Shown: positions 24,846 to 37,800 of the stretch, piece after piece
Numbering within the stretch: position 1 is the stretch's first letter
How the letters are laid out: each line of letters opens with the position of its first letter
Assembly (NCBI RefSeq): GCF_024713945.1
Contig: NC_134684.1
Coordinates: 2,585,001 to 2,649,000 of the forward strand
Direction of reading: 5' to 3'
Source of the DNA: Dermatophagoides farinae
Lineage: Eukaryota > Arthropoda > Arachnida > Sarcoptiformes > Pyroglyphidae
Length of the DNA stretch: 64,000 nucleotides
The notes under the pieces: model-generated
The model's database searches: none
What the model saw: the letters and a program-made list of their open reading frames with translations, nothing else
What the model was told of the DNA's origin: nothing
Position numbers and translations under genes: made by a program

Positions 24846-26880
24846 GTTGGATCAATTTGTTCTTGAAATGTTCACTGAAAATGAAAAAAAAACCCAGAAC
24901 AAAAAAAAACGACAAATAGAAGCAAAAAAAACACACACACACACATAATCGAAACGAATCGAATCATTCGGACAATATTCGAAGTAATTTAATCTATTTG
25001 ATCTTTTCCATTTCGACTACTGTTTCTTAATCATCATCATCGTCATTGATCAATATGTATTGATGATTGTAGCGTTTTTTTTGTTGTTGTTGTTGTTGTT
25101 GTTGTTATCTACAATTGTTCTGGAACACATATCCATTTTAATGGCAAAGTGAAAATATATGATGATGATGATGATGGTAGTAGAGCAATAAAATAGCCCG
25201 CTAGCAACTTTATCCATATCCAATATAACTAAAGATGATATCGGTGGTAAACACACAACACACACAGACACAGGAGAAATTATCCAATTTCAGTCAATTA
25301 GATCCATTGTGTTCATTTTCTATATTGGGAATTATGATTATTATTATCATCATTATTATTATTATGTGCAATTCACTATGAAGTGTGTGTGTGTGTGTGT
25401 GTGTAATAAACAACATACATTTATTTTTCGCTTTGTTTTTGGTTCCAAGTTTATTTTTAAATTTTCAACTTTTTGATGATGATGATAATAAAAAAATATT
25501 TCGATCCAAATGGAATGAATTTCAATTACAATTATTATCTTGTCTGTCTGTATGTTGTTTTTTTTCCAAATGATTGTGTTGATTAAATTAAAAAATGATG
25601 AAATTATCAACAAAATATAAATATAAAAATTATGTCGAATTGGAAAAGCTAATCATCATCATTTCGAAAGTGAAAAACAATGTAAATGAATCGATTATAT
25701 CGTGTTAAAAAAAAAATATAAACAAGCTTATGCCGCCATCTGACGATCATTTTTGTATCATTCGTGACATTTTTTTTACCATTTCAACACTAGATGTCAG
25801 TATTTATTAGGGATAAAAAACAGAATTTTTTTTCAGTTTAAAAATTCGGAATTCAAAAAATTTTTTTTTTCATTTTATAAAATTAAACTGAAAAACAAAC
25901 AAACAAATAAAATCTGTTTTTGATTGAAATATCAATCATCAATTTATTTATGTTTTTATTGTTAACACATAATTCTAACCAGCCAATTTTATACTATTAA
26001 GAATTAGATTACCTAAATCTGATTATGGTGCCCATCTTTGTATCATCATCGTCATCATCATCACGGAATAAAAAAAAAGTTAAAACCATTTTTATGTCTT
26101 TTTATTATTATCAGAAACCAGAATGTTGAATCTTTATTCTACCTGTGTTTATTGTATACAGTGATCTTTTCGAAAAATTTATTTTTCTCACAATTTCTGT
26201 CTTGTTTGTTTGTGTGTGTGTGTGTGTGTTTGTATTATGTGTCGCATTATTATTTTTTTTTTATTGATTCAATCTATCGATTCATCAATCAATTGATATT
26301 TTTTGTTATGATTGATTGATACATCGTACATTTGTTCATTCATTGTGTATTGATTGAAAACAATGATTTAATAGTTGTATAAAAATTTTTTTGTTTTCTA
26401 ATAATTTACTTTCATTTCAAAGATTTTCACACTAAAAACACAGACAGACAACAACAAAAAGGTATTTTCGTTATCTTATAATAGTTTACCATCACATCAT
26501 CTTGTTGTTTTTGTTGTTGGCTGATGTTTATATCTTCTTTTTTTCTCCAATCAAACACACACTGAAAATCATTTACATCTTAAAAATGATGATTTGATTT
26601 GTATCACTGAAGAAATTTAACATTTAGTGGACATCAGTACAGATAGGGCAGATTGATGGACAATAATCATAATAAGAATAAAAACAAGAACAACAACAAC
26701 AACAACAACAACAAAAAAAAAACCATAATCCGATCAATTGATCAATTGTTCAATTGAAATAAGATGATGATCAAAATCTTTGTCGGTTTTTTGTTGTTGT
26801 TGTTGTTGTTGTTGTCGTATTTACCATTCATTCATTGGACATTATCATCAAAATATTCTTTTTAATATTGAGTGGCTACT

Positions 26881-29800
26881 TGTGTAAACGATTGTATTTT
26901 TTTTTCTCTCTCTCTCTCTCTCTATCTTGAAGATTTTCACATCTCTTATGGTTCGGCATTTTTTTCTTTATTTTATTTTTTATTTTTTATTTTATTTTGT
27001 TGTTTTCATTTTGTTCGTGATCAATGTCTTTGTATTTGGATTGTGTTGTGTTGTGTACAGTTTTCAATATATTAACCAATATGCACATCACTTGGACACT
27101 TACCTGAATTTGTTATTCTTCACAAGTAGTGTCGTTATTATTTTGTTCAGTTTGCCGACATTATATATGCAGTATATGAGAAAAAATTTATCTCAAATTG
27201 ATCGATTGTTTCGATTTTTTGTTTTATGTTTTGTTGATTTCCATATTGATGACCTCAGTGTCAAACCTTAGAGAATTTTGCCACATCTAGTTTTTTATAT
27301 TAAATCTTTGTATATTTGCTTTAATGTTCAGGAATTTGTATCCATTTTTTTTGGGGAGAAGGCAAACTTTTTTTTCGCAAAGATTTTTGGAATGTTTTTT
27401 TTGCCATTTGCATCTCTGTATTGTTGATTGATGAATTTTTCATATGTTTGTGATTAATCTTGTTTTTTTTGTGTGTATCGAATGTTTTTTTTTCTTTTTT
27501 TATTTTTTTGGTTCCACTGCCACTGTCATTTTGAATTTGAAATAAATCATTTTTGTGTTAATCCTTTTTATTTATATGTAAATAAGATTCGTAAGATTTG
27601 TTGGAGATTATTATGGAAGAAAATGCTTCTGGATAGATATGGATAGATCATAGAAAATGATTTTGTTTTTTTTTCGTCTTCTTGTTCTGTTTTTTTTTTC
27701 ATCTGTTTTACAGTTTTTTTTTGTTGTTGTTGTTCTACCTGTAAACAATTGGTAGCTACTGTGAGAATACTGTATATCATTCTTGTTTGAACCAGAAAAA
27801 TAATACATGGAACTTTGTCCATTTTTCTATTCACTTGTATACAACAATAATTAGAACAATCAATTGATTTTTCTCTCTTTCTCTCGTATCAATGATGATC
27901 GATTGGTAATATAATTATCCCATAATATGAGAACAACCAAAATGGATGACCAAAAGAAGAAGAAGAATTCGTTTATTTTTCCTTTCTTCAATATAATTGT
28001 CATAATTGTGTGTTTGTGTGTGTGTATGTTGTTGATAATAATATTCAAATTACTCTTTCATTTTTTTTTCTTTTGAAAAATGTAACTGTGTGTGTGTATG
28101 TGATCCCAAAAGTGATTTGTTTCCAATCAGTTCAATTTTGTTTATAGTCATTTAAATTTTTAAAGACTTTGTTTAATCGATTGAGTTTGGCTATTTGAAA
28201 CTTTTTCTCTGTGTATGTGTGTGTGCCCGGAGAGAATAAAACAATTGTATTTAATTATTGGGTCATTTTGTTGTTAAATATAAATGGTACAAATGATATT
28301 TAGTTTGTTGTGTTTGCTGTGTTTGTTGTTGTTGTTGTTGTTGTCGTATTGCAATTTCGACAATCACTTGAAGATGGAAAGTAGCTTCTTTTTCTTTACT
28401 TGAACAGAGAATGAGATGAATGAGAAAAAAAAATTTGCCCGCATTATTTGTGTTCACCAAATTGAAACAAAAAAAAAAATTTTCTGGTTCAATAATATGA
28501 ATTCCATGAATTTACCAGTTCACCAAAGAAAAAATTATAGCAAAACATTCATTGAGCAACTACTACCTGGTTAATGACAGGTTTTTTTTCTCTCTCTGGA
28601 AAACAACAAAAACAAAAAAAAAAACAAAAATCCAGTCAATCGTTTAACGACTTAAATTGCTATACTAATTCTTTGCCTTGAACATTATCACACACACACA
28701 CAGACAGGCATAAAAAAAACAAAAACATTATCTCTAAATAGTCTGAACAATTATGCTACACATTTATATTTTATTTCGCAAGAATTGATGAAATTAAAAT
28801 TCTTCAAGTTTTGTTTGTTGTTGTTGTTGTGAAAAAGAATTTTTGTTTTTTGTTTTTTTTTCTATTTTCTTCACCAAATGACATCCGTCGCGTGTCCTGT
28901 TTCAACAATAATACTGGTAATTGAAAACAACTTGTTTCTTGCATTGATGACAGTGATTCCAGCATTGACATTGATTCAATAAGAATGATGATGAACGATG
29001 AATTGCTTGCAAACACTTGTTGTTGTTATCATTATCGATGAGATTTTTTTTTTTAGTTTCCATTTTTTTTCAGTCTTTGTTTTAAAATTTTTCCTACTTG
29101 TATGAATGATCGAAATAGATAGCATCACATTTCAATTCAATGTTTTTTTTTACTATCCATTCATTCATTTATGTCTAGTTTTTAACTTGGAGAAGAAAAA
29201 TTGTTTTGAATGAATGGAGCCAATGATGATGATGCTTACATTTTGAAGAAAAAAAAACCACGAAAAAACACAACGATCGATCACGACATCGATCAATATG
29301 GTCATATATATACTATGTTGCAGTAGAATCATTTTTTGTTTCTTCTCCTGTTTTTTACGTTACGTTATTTCATCATTTGTTCATTTACTCACGTACTTTG
29401 TTCATTATCAATATATTCGATCATCATCATTTTAATTCTGTATTTCTGTATTTGGTTCCATTCATGAAAAACAAAACAAAACAAGAAAAAAAATCTCATG
29501 AACCAATGAAACGTTTTTTTCCATCATCATCATCATCATCATCATTGTAGCTTCTATTTCGACCTTTGACCGGAACCGATTATATCAGAGGTCGATGATG
29601 ATGATGATGATGATCATGATAAGGAGAAAGAAGGAATTAAATGAATGAAAGATGCGGTCGATCATCATCATCATCATCATCACCATAGCCATATTGACTG
29701 TTGATGATGATGATGATGATGATGATGATGACGGACACGATATTTTAATTATACCATATGTTTGTAGTGGATGTTTTATATTCAAAAAAAAATGAATCGA

Positions 29801-31800
29801 TCTTGATCCATTCATTCATTCATTCATCCATTTGATTGCCCATCATTTTTTGTTTTTTTTTATGGTTTATTGTGAATGTTTCCATTGCATTGTTGTTGCT
29901 GTGTAGACATACAAAATGAATCGTGACCAAAAGCAGTAAAGAACAAAAAAAAAATTGTGATCCATTTTAGAGTATATAGTAGTAGTAGTGAAATTCATCA
30001 CAACACAATCAATAATTCACATATATGGTTAAAAAGTTTCATTTTTTTTTACTTCACAAAATTGTTGGTTTAAAATTCAAGTAACACAAACAAATAAACA
30101 AACAAACAAACGAACAACAGGTTTTTTTTTGTTACATAGCATTCGGATGAATGATTGAATCGAGAAGCAAAAAAAAAATGATTGATCTAATTGGCAGTTT
30201 GTTATGATGACAACATCAACAGCAACAGCAACAAAAATCAAACAAAGTTGATTGAACTTTGACTGGCATTAATTGGCATATGTATTGATCAAATAATAAC
30301 AGATCAATTTCCACTTGAATCTATCATCATTTCTTATGATGATGAATGAAAAAAAAAATTTGAACAAACAAAAAAAAACAATGGTTAACCCGTTTTTTTT
30401 TCGTCTTTTCCTCATGATCAATTTGTACATTTTTGATATGAAAAATTAAATGAAAAAAAAAACAAAAATAAATCGTGATCCACATTGGCCCGACCTGTGT
30501 TCTGGATGAGTGGGGGGAAGGAGGGGAGGCAAAAAAATTTTTAAACATGATGAATTTTGAAATTTTATTTTTTTTTCTTCAATCCTCGACTTTAGCATGA
30601 TCGTTCAAATCGTTCATTGACTGATGAAATATAATTGTGTGTACGATAAACATAATGTAAACATTTTAACATTCCTATTAGATTGATTGATCAATCATCA
30701 TCGTTTTTTGTTCCACTGAGATGATGGCCAGATTGGTTCTGTTATGGCCAATGTGAATTTTTTTTTTATCTTTCTTTATAATGATCTTTTGATGTTTGAC
30801 AAGGACAAAGTCAACAGAACAACAACAACAACAACAACAACAGATTTATGATGACCACCCGTTGATTTTTAATTGTAGCTTAATTGTGTCATAACACTTT
30901 ACATCATTATCATTTGAATGTTAATAATGAAAAAAAAAATATTTCGAATGAAAGCCAATAGAATTTGAATCACATAACAAAGTATATAGTCATATATGTA
31001 TGTTTTATAGAATTATAATCAACACAACCTGTCAATCAATCGATTCATATTGGATGAATGAACATTCCATCATTATCGATTGCTGATTGAAAGATTGGTC
31101 GGGAGCCAAGAAAAAAAAATCACCAGAAAAAAAACTCATTGCCGAAAAAAAAAATTTTTGACAAGATAAAAGTGGAGAAGAATTTTTTTTTTATCCAGCT
31201 GTGTTTGTGCTCGTGCCTTACAGATTTCCACACCATCAATCTATTCATTTGTTCATTCATTCATCCATCTAGCACCATATGAATGGTATATTCTTCAACA
31301 TCATTAATTCTTGTCCTAAGTGGCCATTTACTTTTATTATCAGTAGAAGAAGAAGAAAAAGAAGAAAGATTTGCCGACTTAAAAATCAATCCATCTGGCT
31401 TTGCGTATGAATTGTACGGGATTTGTCGTTTTTTTTTCCACAACATTTTAAGTTTCAAATATACAAAATTTATATTGATCAAAATGCAAAGAGTTTGAAT
31501 TTTGATTCTGATTATGATGATGATGATCATCATCATCATCTTTATATAGACCTTCAACTACTACCTGATAAAACTATGAAAACAGCAGCAGCAGCAATAG
31601 CAGCAGCAAAAGCAGGATTTAATATCCCAAGAATATATTACGACTTTTTTTCCACTGTTTAGAACAAGAAAAGTACAATCATCATCATCATCATCATCAT
31701 CGTCGAAATTTTAAAATCCGAAATACATAATGCTGTCAGTTGTTTTTTTTGCGGTTTAGTAAAACATAGAAGAAGAAGAAGAAAAAAAAAAATTCGTTCA
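26881..31800. other. Non-coding, locally T-rich region
   Basis: 26.93-27.55 kb is strongly T-rich on the plus strand and includes a 114-codon hydrophobic open frame (26927-27271). CAT/ATG arrays at 29521-29546 and 29664-29730 flank the distal DR1 element. A G-rich patch lies at 30512-30529 and a GAA-type purine run at about 31345-31368. No gene recognised. Confidence 0.65.
29560..29572 (-). promoter_or_regulatory. DR1-type element CGGTCA-A-AGGTCG, distal
   Basis: On the minus strand this contains the same 12-mer GGTCAAAGGTCG as 61226-61237. It lies directly after a CAT repeat (29521-29546), about 24 kb past the 3' end of the Odd-family gene and far from any other recognisable gene. Confidence 0.3.
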
Positions 31801-34800
31801 ACATTGCTTGCTCAGCACGCGACCGGATTTTGTGTTCAAACGAGGGAACAAAAAAAAAATGAAGAATGAGAAATGAAAGAAATGATGTACAAAAAAAGCT
31901 TGCGCATCCATAGTTCGCGCGCGACCCTATTGGATTTGATCAACATCATCATCATCATCATCATCATTATCATTCCACAAATAAAATGAGATGACCACTG
32001 TGGATGATGATGATGATGATGATGAAAGCGAAAAAAAAATTTTTTTCTTTATGATCAATACCAATGAGAAAAAAAACGACACAGCTTGTGGTGATTGTAT
32101 ATGGTCGATGGTTCATGGCCAGGATTGTATATGGAATGTATATTTCATATGATGATGATGATGATGATGATGACATAACTTGTAAATTCTTCAACATTAT
32201 TGATAATGATGTTGTTGTTGCTGAAATTGTATAGTTTTTGTTGATTGTTGTTTCTAATTCATTCTTACATAACACTGATTATTGTTGCTGTTGTTGTTGA
32301 ATAGAAAACCCGGAAATAGCATTTTTAAATTAAAATCATAATAATCTAGGTCGAATAGACCTAGACCTGTAAATATTAATCAAAAATCAAAAAAAAAATT
32401 CCATAGAAACTCAATTATCGTTCATATCAACAATTTTGATTGAAACATTTGATTTTTATTTTTAAAATTTCGAATATTGTTCGTGATTATTTATATGTTT
32501 CGGTTATCAATCGGTTGTTGTATCGAATTAACTCTACACAAATGGATATTTTTTGTTTTTTTTTCACGGATACGGTTAATGATTAGTACAAAAGATTTAG
32601 CCAAAATTTCATTGGCAAATTCACCCAGTGTGTGTGATTAATGCCCAAAATGACCATTAAATGACCATACTAATAATATGATGATGATGATGATATGATA
32701 TTTTCGGACGCTCAATGTCCGACTATTTAAGCAATAAATTTATTCACATTGTCTGTATATTGTCGGGTATTTTTTTATTCTCGACCTTTTTCAAAAAAAA
32801 TTATTTTTCTTCCAAGACAATGGACTTGAACTTTGAATTTTTCTTTTTATATTTTTTAATGATGACCATTTTGTTTTACAGCCATTGCGAATTGAAGAAA
32901 TGAAAATTTTGTTTTCCCGTTTTCATTCAACAAGCCGACAAAATTCGTTCGAACTTTTTTTCTTGTGTTTGTTTCATGTATCTTTAACGCCTTGTGTCTT
33001 TTTTTTCAATATTATTATAATGATGATGATGTGGATGGTGATAATAAACATGAATTTCAATCACAATGATGACCTGAAAACAAAAAAAAAACAGATCATA
33101 TGACACTTGTTAGCATTCATGAATTCTAGAAAATGAATATAAAAATAAAAAAAAATCAAATAAATTACACAACATTTTTGGTCGGTATTTCAGTCTTTTG
33201 TATGTCATTGTCGTCCGATTTTTTTTCAAATGGTCAATTTTAGATGGTTTTTTTTACTTCGATTTTTTAAAATTTCAATTTCATTTGTGATGGTTTTTTT
33301 TCTTGCATGAGATATTGTTGTTGTTTGTTGTTGTTTTTTTTTGAAACATCATTAACAACATAGTGTCTCTGTGTGTGTGTGATGGAGAAAAATTAAAATT
33401 TTCAATGATTCTGGTCGTTAGCAAGAAATAGTTGGAAATTGTAGACTTGTCATCAATGATCATTGGCCTCTCTCTCTCTTTCTCTGTATGTGTGTGAGTG
33501 TCTTTATTGTGTATTGGATGATGTCATTAATCTTCTGAGCCATGTCATCGATATTTGTTTCCTTTGACGCGACCCACAAAAAAAACAATGATCAAACTAT
33601 ATATATTGAACACAGCATAGAGAAAAGGGAAAAAAATCCGTAGGGAAAAAGCATTTGCGAGAATTTTGGTTAGTTTGATAATAAAATTCTTACTTGTTTC
33701 TCATCCTCAAATGAGGAGGCTATATTTCTCTGTGAAAGACCTAGATTTTGATGATGACCAACAAACCAAAAAAAATTCTTGGAATCTTTCTTAGCAATTT
33801 TTTTATGCTTACATTGCACAAGATAAAACAAAACAAATGACTACTTTGGATTGCAACAACAACAACAAAAAAATTGTAGATCCAGATTTCGAGGAAAAAA
33901 ATTTCAAATGATTATTTCCTGACGATTTTTCTAAAACTCTTTTTTCAATCCAATTAATTGGCACATAAATCATTAATTGATGTTATGATCAACAACAGTA
34001 AGGCCTCTTAAATTTTTTTTTCTTTACTTAAAGACCTAAGGCTCTAGACATGGGACATATAAACATTTGGTTTGTTGGCGCCGAATCTCAAGAAAAAGAT
34101 CGTGACCACAATATTGTTTGTTGATCTGTATATGTGTTGGGATGGTCCATCACGGTCAACATGATGATGATGATGATGATAATTGTCATGGATCTTTATG
34201 GTCGCGGTGGCGGTATCACTTTGTGTTATTTTTTTTATGTCTGGATCAAACAAAGAAAATAATAAAAAAAAAGGTTAAGAAAGGAGTTGTCCTATGGCCT
34301 GATTTTCTCTGATATTGTTTGTTTGTTTGTTTGATATACAAACATCAATTTAACGGTTATATACAAACAACAACAACTGCATATGTGATAAACACTAAAT
34401 TGATCCAAATTTATTTCATATATTTTTTTGTGTATATATTGGTAATAGTCAATCTGGCGAAAAAAAAATCGTGATCTGAAACACCTTTTTTTCTTTCTTG
34501 TTTGCTTCAAACTAGTCTTTCGCGATCATTTTGGTAAACGACGATTATGATGATGATGGTGGTGGTTGTAGCGATGGCGGCGGCATCCCATACCGTGATT
34601 GACTTTCACAATAACCAAATAGACAGGAACGCCTCTTTTGACTCTCATTTCATCATTGTAGATTTTTTATTTTTTTGTTTGGATTCATCAATTTTCACAA
34701 CCGAAAAAACAATATTATTAATTGGCTTCATTAGTGGCAACAATATAATCTGTCTATGATGATATTGTCTACCTGTGTATCTGTGTGTGTGTGTGTGTCT

Positions 34801-37800
34801 AGTCAATTGACTTGAATATTATTATTCAAATTAATTGGCATATAAATTTTCTTTTTTGATTTCGACAAAACTGGACACGCGTTAGATATTTATGTGTGTG
34901 TATATGCATAGGAATTGCAAAAATAATTTGCTTTCGGCATTGTTACTGTCGCCAGCCAACAATTTGGATGATGATCATCATCATCATGATCATAATTCAT
35001 CTTCACAATTCTTGATGATTATTTTGTTTAGCCATCCATATTTTTGTTAAATCTAGCCGCTATTCAGTATTGGAATCATAAAATTCTAAACAAACCACAC
35101 AAACACACTCATACACACACGATTACCTTTTGGGCAAATGTGATTTTTGAAAAGAAAAAAAAATTTATGCAAATTTTCCAGCTGGTCATTGGTTTTTTTT
35201 TGTTGTTGTTGATCAAATGACATTTTATTGAAATTGAAAAAAATACCCATTTGCTAATCGTATGCAAATTCATTATCCAAATGATGATGATGAAATATTC
35301 ATTAAGTAAATTGAAATGATTATTATTACCATGAATTCTATGTATTAAGCCAAAAAAAAAACAAATTAATTTTCATTTTTCTTGTTTCAATCCATTACAA
35401 TATTTTTTTTTTGTCATCATCATCATCATCATCATCAAGATCCTAAATAGGATTCTAATATGGAACATACATGTGAAATCACAGTACAATTCAAGTCCAT
35501 TTCCAAACATTGTATCATCTATCAAATTAGATTAAGTATTATAGCAAGGATTCTTTTCATAATCATCATCATCATTGATGATGATGATGATTATAAGTTT
35601 GCGTGTCAAAAAAAGTCAATCATTTTTTGTTATTGTTATGTGTTGTTTTGAGCCAATAATAATGTCTATTATACAATGATGATGATCCATGAACAATATT
35701 GAAACAAAGCAAAGCAAAAAAAAAAAGAATCCGTGTGAAGGGTGAAAAAAAACAAAAAAATTCCAGCAACCATACCGTTTGAAGCAGCAGTAGTGTTTGT
35801 GAAGCCAAAAAAAAATCTAATCAATGGAATTCGTGTACAAATAAAGTAAAGTAAAGTAAAGCAAAGCAAAAAAAAAAAAATTTCTGGGTTGTTTTGAAAA
35901 AACCTGATTGCGTGCCCTGACGCCATAAATAACGGCATCATTATTATTATCAACATTTTTTTCGTTGTTGTTGTTGTTCATTTTGTATCACAACTAACAA
36001 TGATAAAAAAAACTCTATAGAATAGAATAGATATGGCAAACACACACAAACACACACACACACAACTGAACAGAAAAATCATATTCATAATAATCACCGG
36101 GTGTTATGTATGTGATGGTGAATTTTTTCATCATCATCATCATCATTCAAAGTTTATGAAACACACACAGTTATTTTTTTTTTGCTCTTCACTGCTTATT
36201 TCTTGCTTTCCAGCCTTTTTCATTATTTCACCATTTCAATTCCATTTATATTTCAATGGCCTTTTACATATGATGATGATGATGATGATGATGATGGAAC
36301 TCTCGATTTTTTCTTTTTGTTCTGTTTTTTTTTCTCATTGTAAAACTGATTTTATTTCATTTCTTTCCGCTCTAATTACAGGATTGTTGGATAAAAAAGA
36401 CACGATAAAGATGATGATGATCATCATCTCCATGATGATGATGATGATGATTATGATGTGTAATTCATTCGATTCATTTCATTCCAGAAATTTTTTTTTC
36501 TTTCGTGCCATATCTTGCCATTCAGCAATGAATGAATGAATGAATGAATGGCCATTTTTGGTCAAAAAAAAAATTTTTTTCTTTTTTTTTGCTTAAATCT
36601 TGCTCGAAACTTGGATTCATCCATACAACCTGATGATAATATATGAACATTGTACATTTGTTCTGAAGAATCACATTAGCCAAAAAAAAAGGAGAAACGA
36701 ACCAAAATCGAATCAAAAGGACGCACGACAAAAGGATGTAATGGATGGAAATGAAAATCGACTATCAAATAAACAGAAAAATCGTGTATCAAAAACCAAG
36801 TAAAAAAAATGGAAAAAATTCATCTCATGATTATACACTACATAGATGGATAGATAAATGAATGGATGGATTCCATGGAAAACAAAAATTTTTTTTTTTT
36901 GAGTTCCAATAAATGACGCCCATTTTTTTTTGTTGTTGCATTCACCAACAACAACATAATGGATTGATGAAATAAAAAAAATAAAAAAAATTTACGCACG
37001 CAAATACTTTTTTGTTGGCATTTCATACTTTCAAAAAAACCAGGGAACGGCCCATACACAATTTGAATTCGATTGTTCATCCTATTTATATATATATATA
37101 GGCAGTGTGGTTGTCAGTTAGATGGTAGAATCTAGAATTTTTAATTTGAAACCAAAAAAAAAAAACAAGAAGCGGTAATAGTAAGATTTTAATACCGAAA
37201 ATCATTATAAAAAAAATCTCGAATAATTTCTGGAACAGCTGCTTTTTTCAATGATAATCAGCTATCATCATCATCATCATCATCATCAGCAGCATCATTG
37301 GAGTGATGATCTGAATTATATACATGAATTGTAATGTATCAGCGATTATTTTTTTTTTTTTTGCATTTGTATACTCGATTCACAAGTTACTGCTTCTGCT
37401 TTCTACTACTTCATTTTTTTTTTGTTTTGCCTTGTTTTTGTCCATCATATGACGAAATATTGGCTATCGACTTATGCGGTCAATTTAATTTTTATATCGT
37501 CTCGTCATCATCAGCAGCATACATTGCTCCTGATCCAATGGTTGTTCCTGATTATAATCAATATGGCCATTCGTAGCATGACGGTAGATCAGAACAAGAT
37601 GATCAAAACATAGTGTTATTGTATATCACGCCAAGATTGAAGATGAAAAAAAAAATGTCAGAACTAAAAAAAAAAACATAGAATGACGAAGATAGATGTG
37701 AATGCGTGCGTTTGTTCATGATTTTTTTAATGATTATGATGATGATGATGATTATGATGGTTATATAGTCGCTATACACTCAATTCAACTTTGCACACAC

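Larger units (their letters stand above)
16143..26880. other. Non-coding simple-sequence region
   Basis: Contains the CT and AAC arrays near 16.5-16.7 kb, CAT arrays (16289-16310, 17419-17438, 20294-20320), GT arrays at 19.2-19.65 kb, a CAG array at 19010-19026 and poly-T30 at 24815. GCGCCATCTATTG at 17151 and GCCGCCATCTGACG at 25732 are isolated GC-richer words. No gene recognised. Confidence 0.7.

Noticed and set aside
24815-24950. Poly-T30 as the tail of a retroposed gene on the minus strand
   Set aside because: The adjacent sequence has no coding or small-RNA-derived body and no target-site duplication that I can see.
36033-36539. 168-codon open frame on the plus strand
   Set aside because: Made of CAT/ATG and CA repeats plus T runs (poly-His, poly-Met, poly-Phe). 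Repeat read-through suppresses stops.
37104-37126. AGGCAGTGTGGTT matches the first 13 bases of the miR-34 family
   Set aside because: The rest of the mature sequence differs, and the following 80 bases contain no complementary arm, so no precursor hairpin can form.
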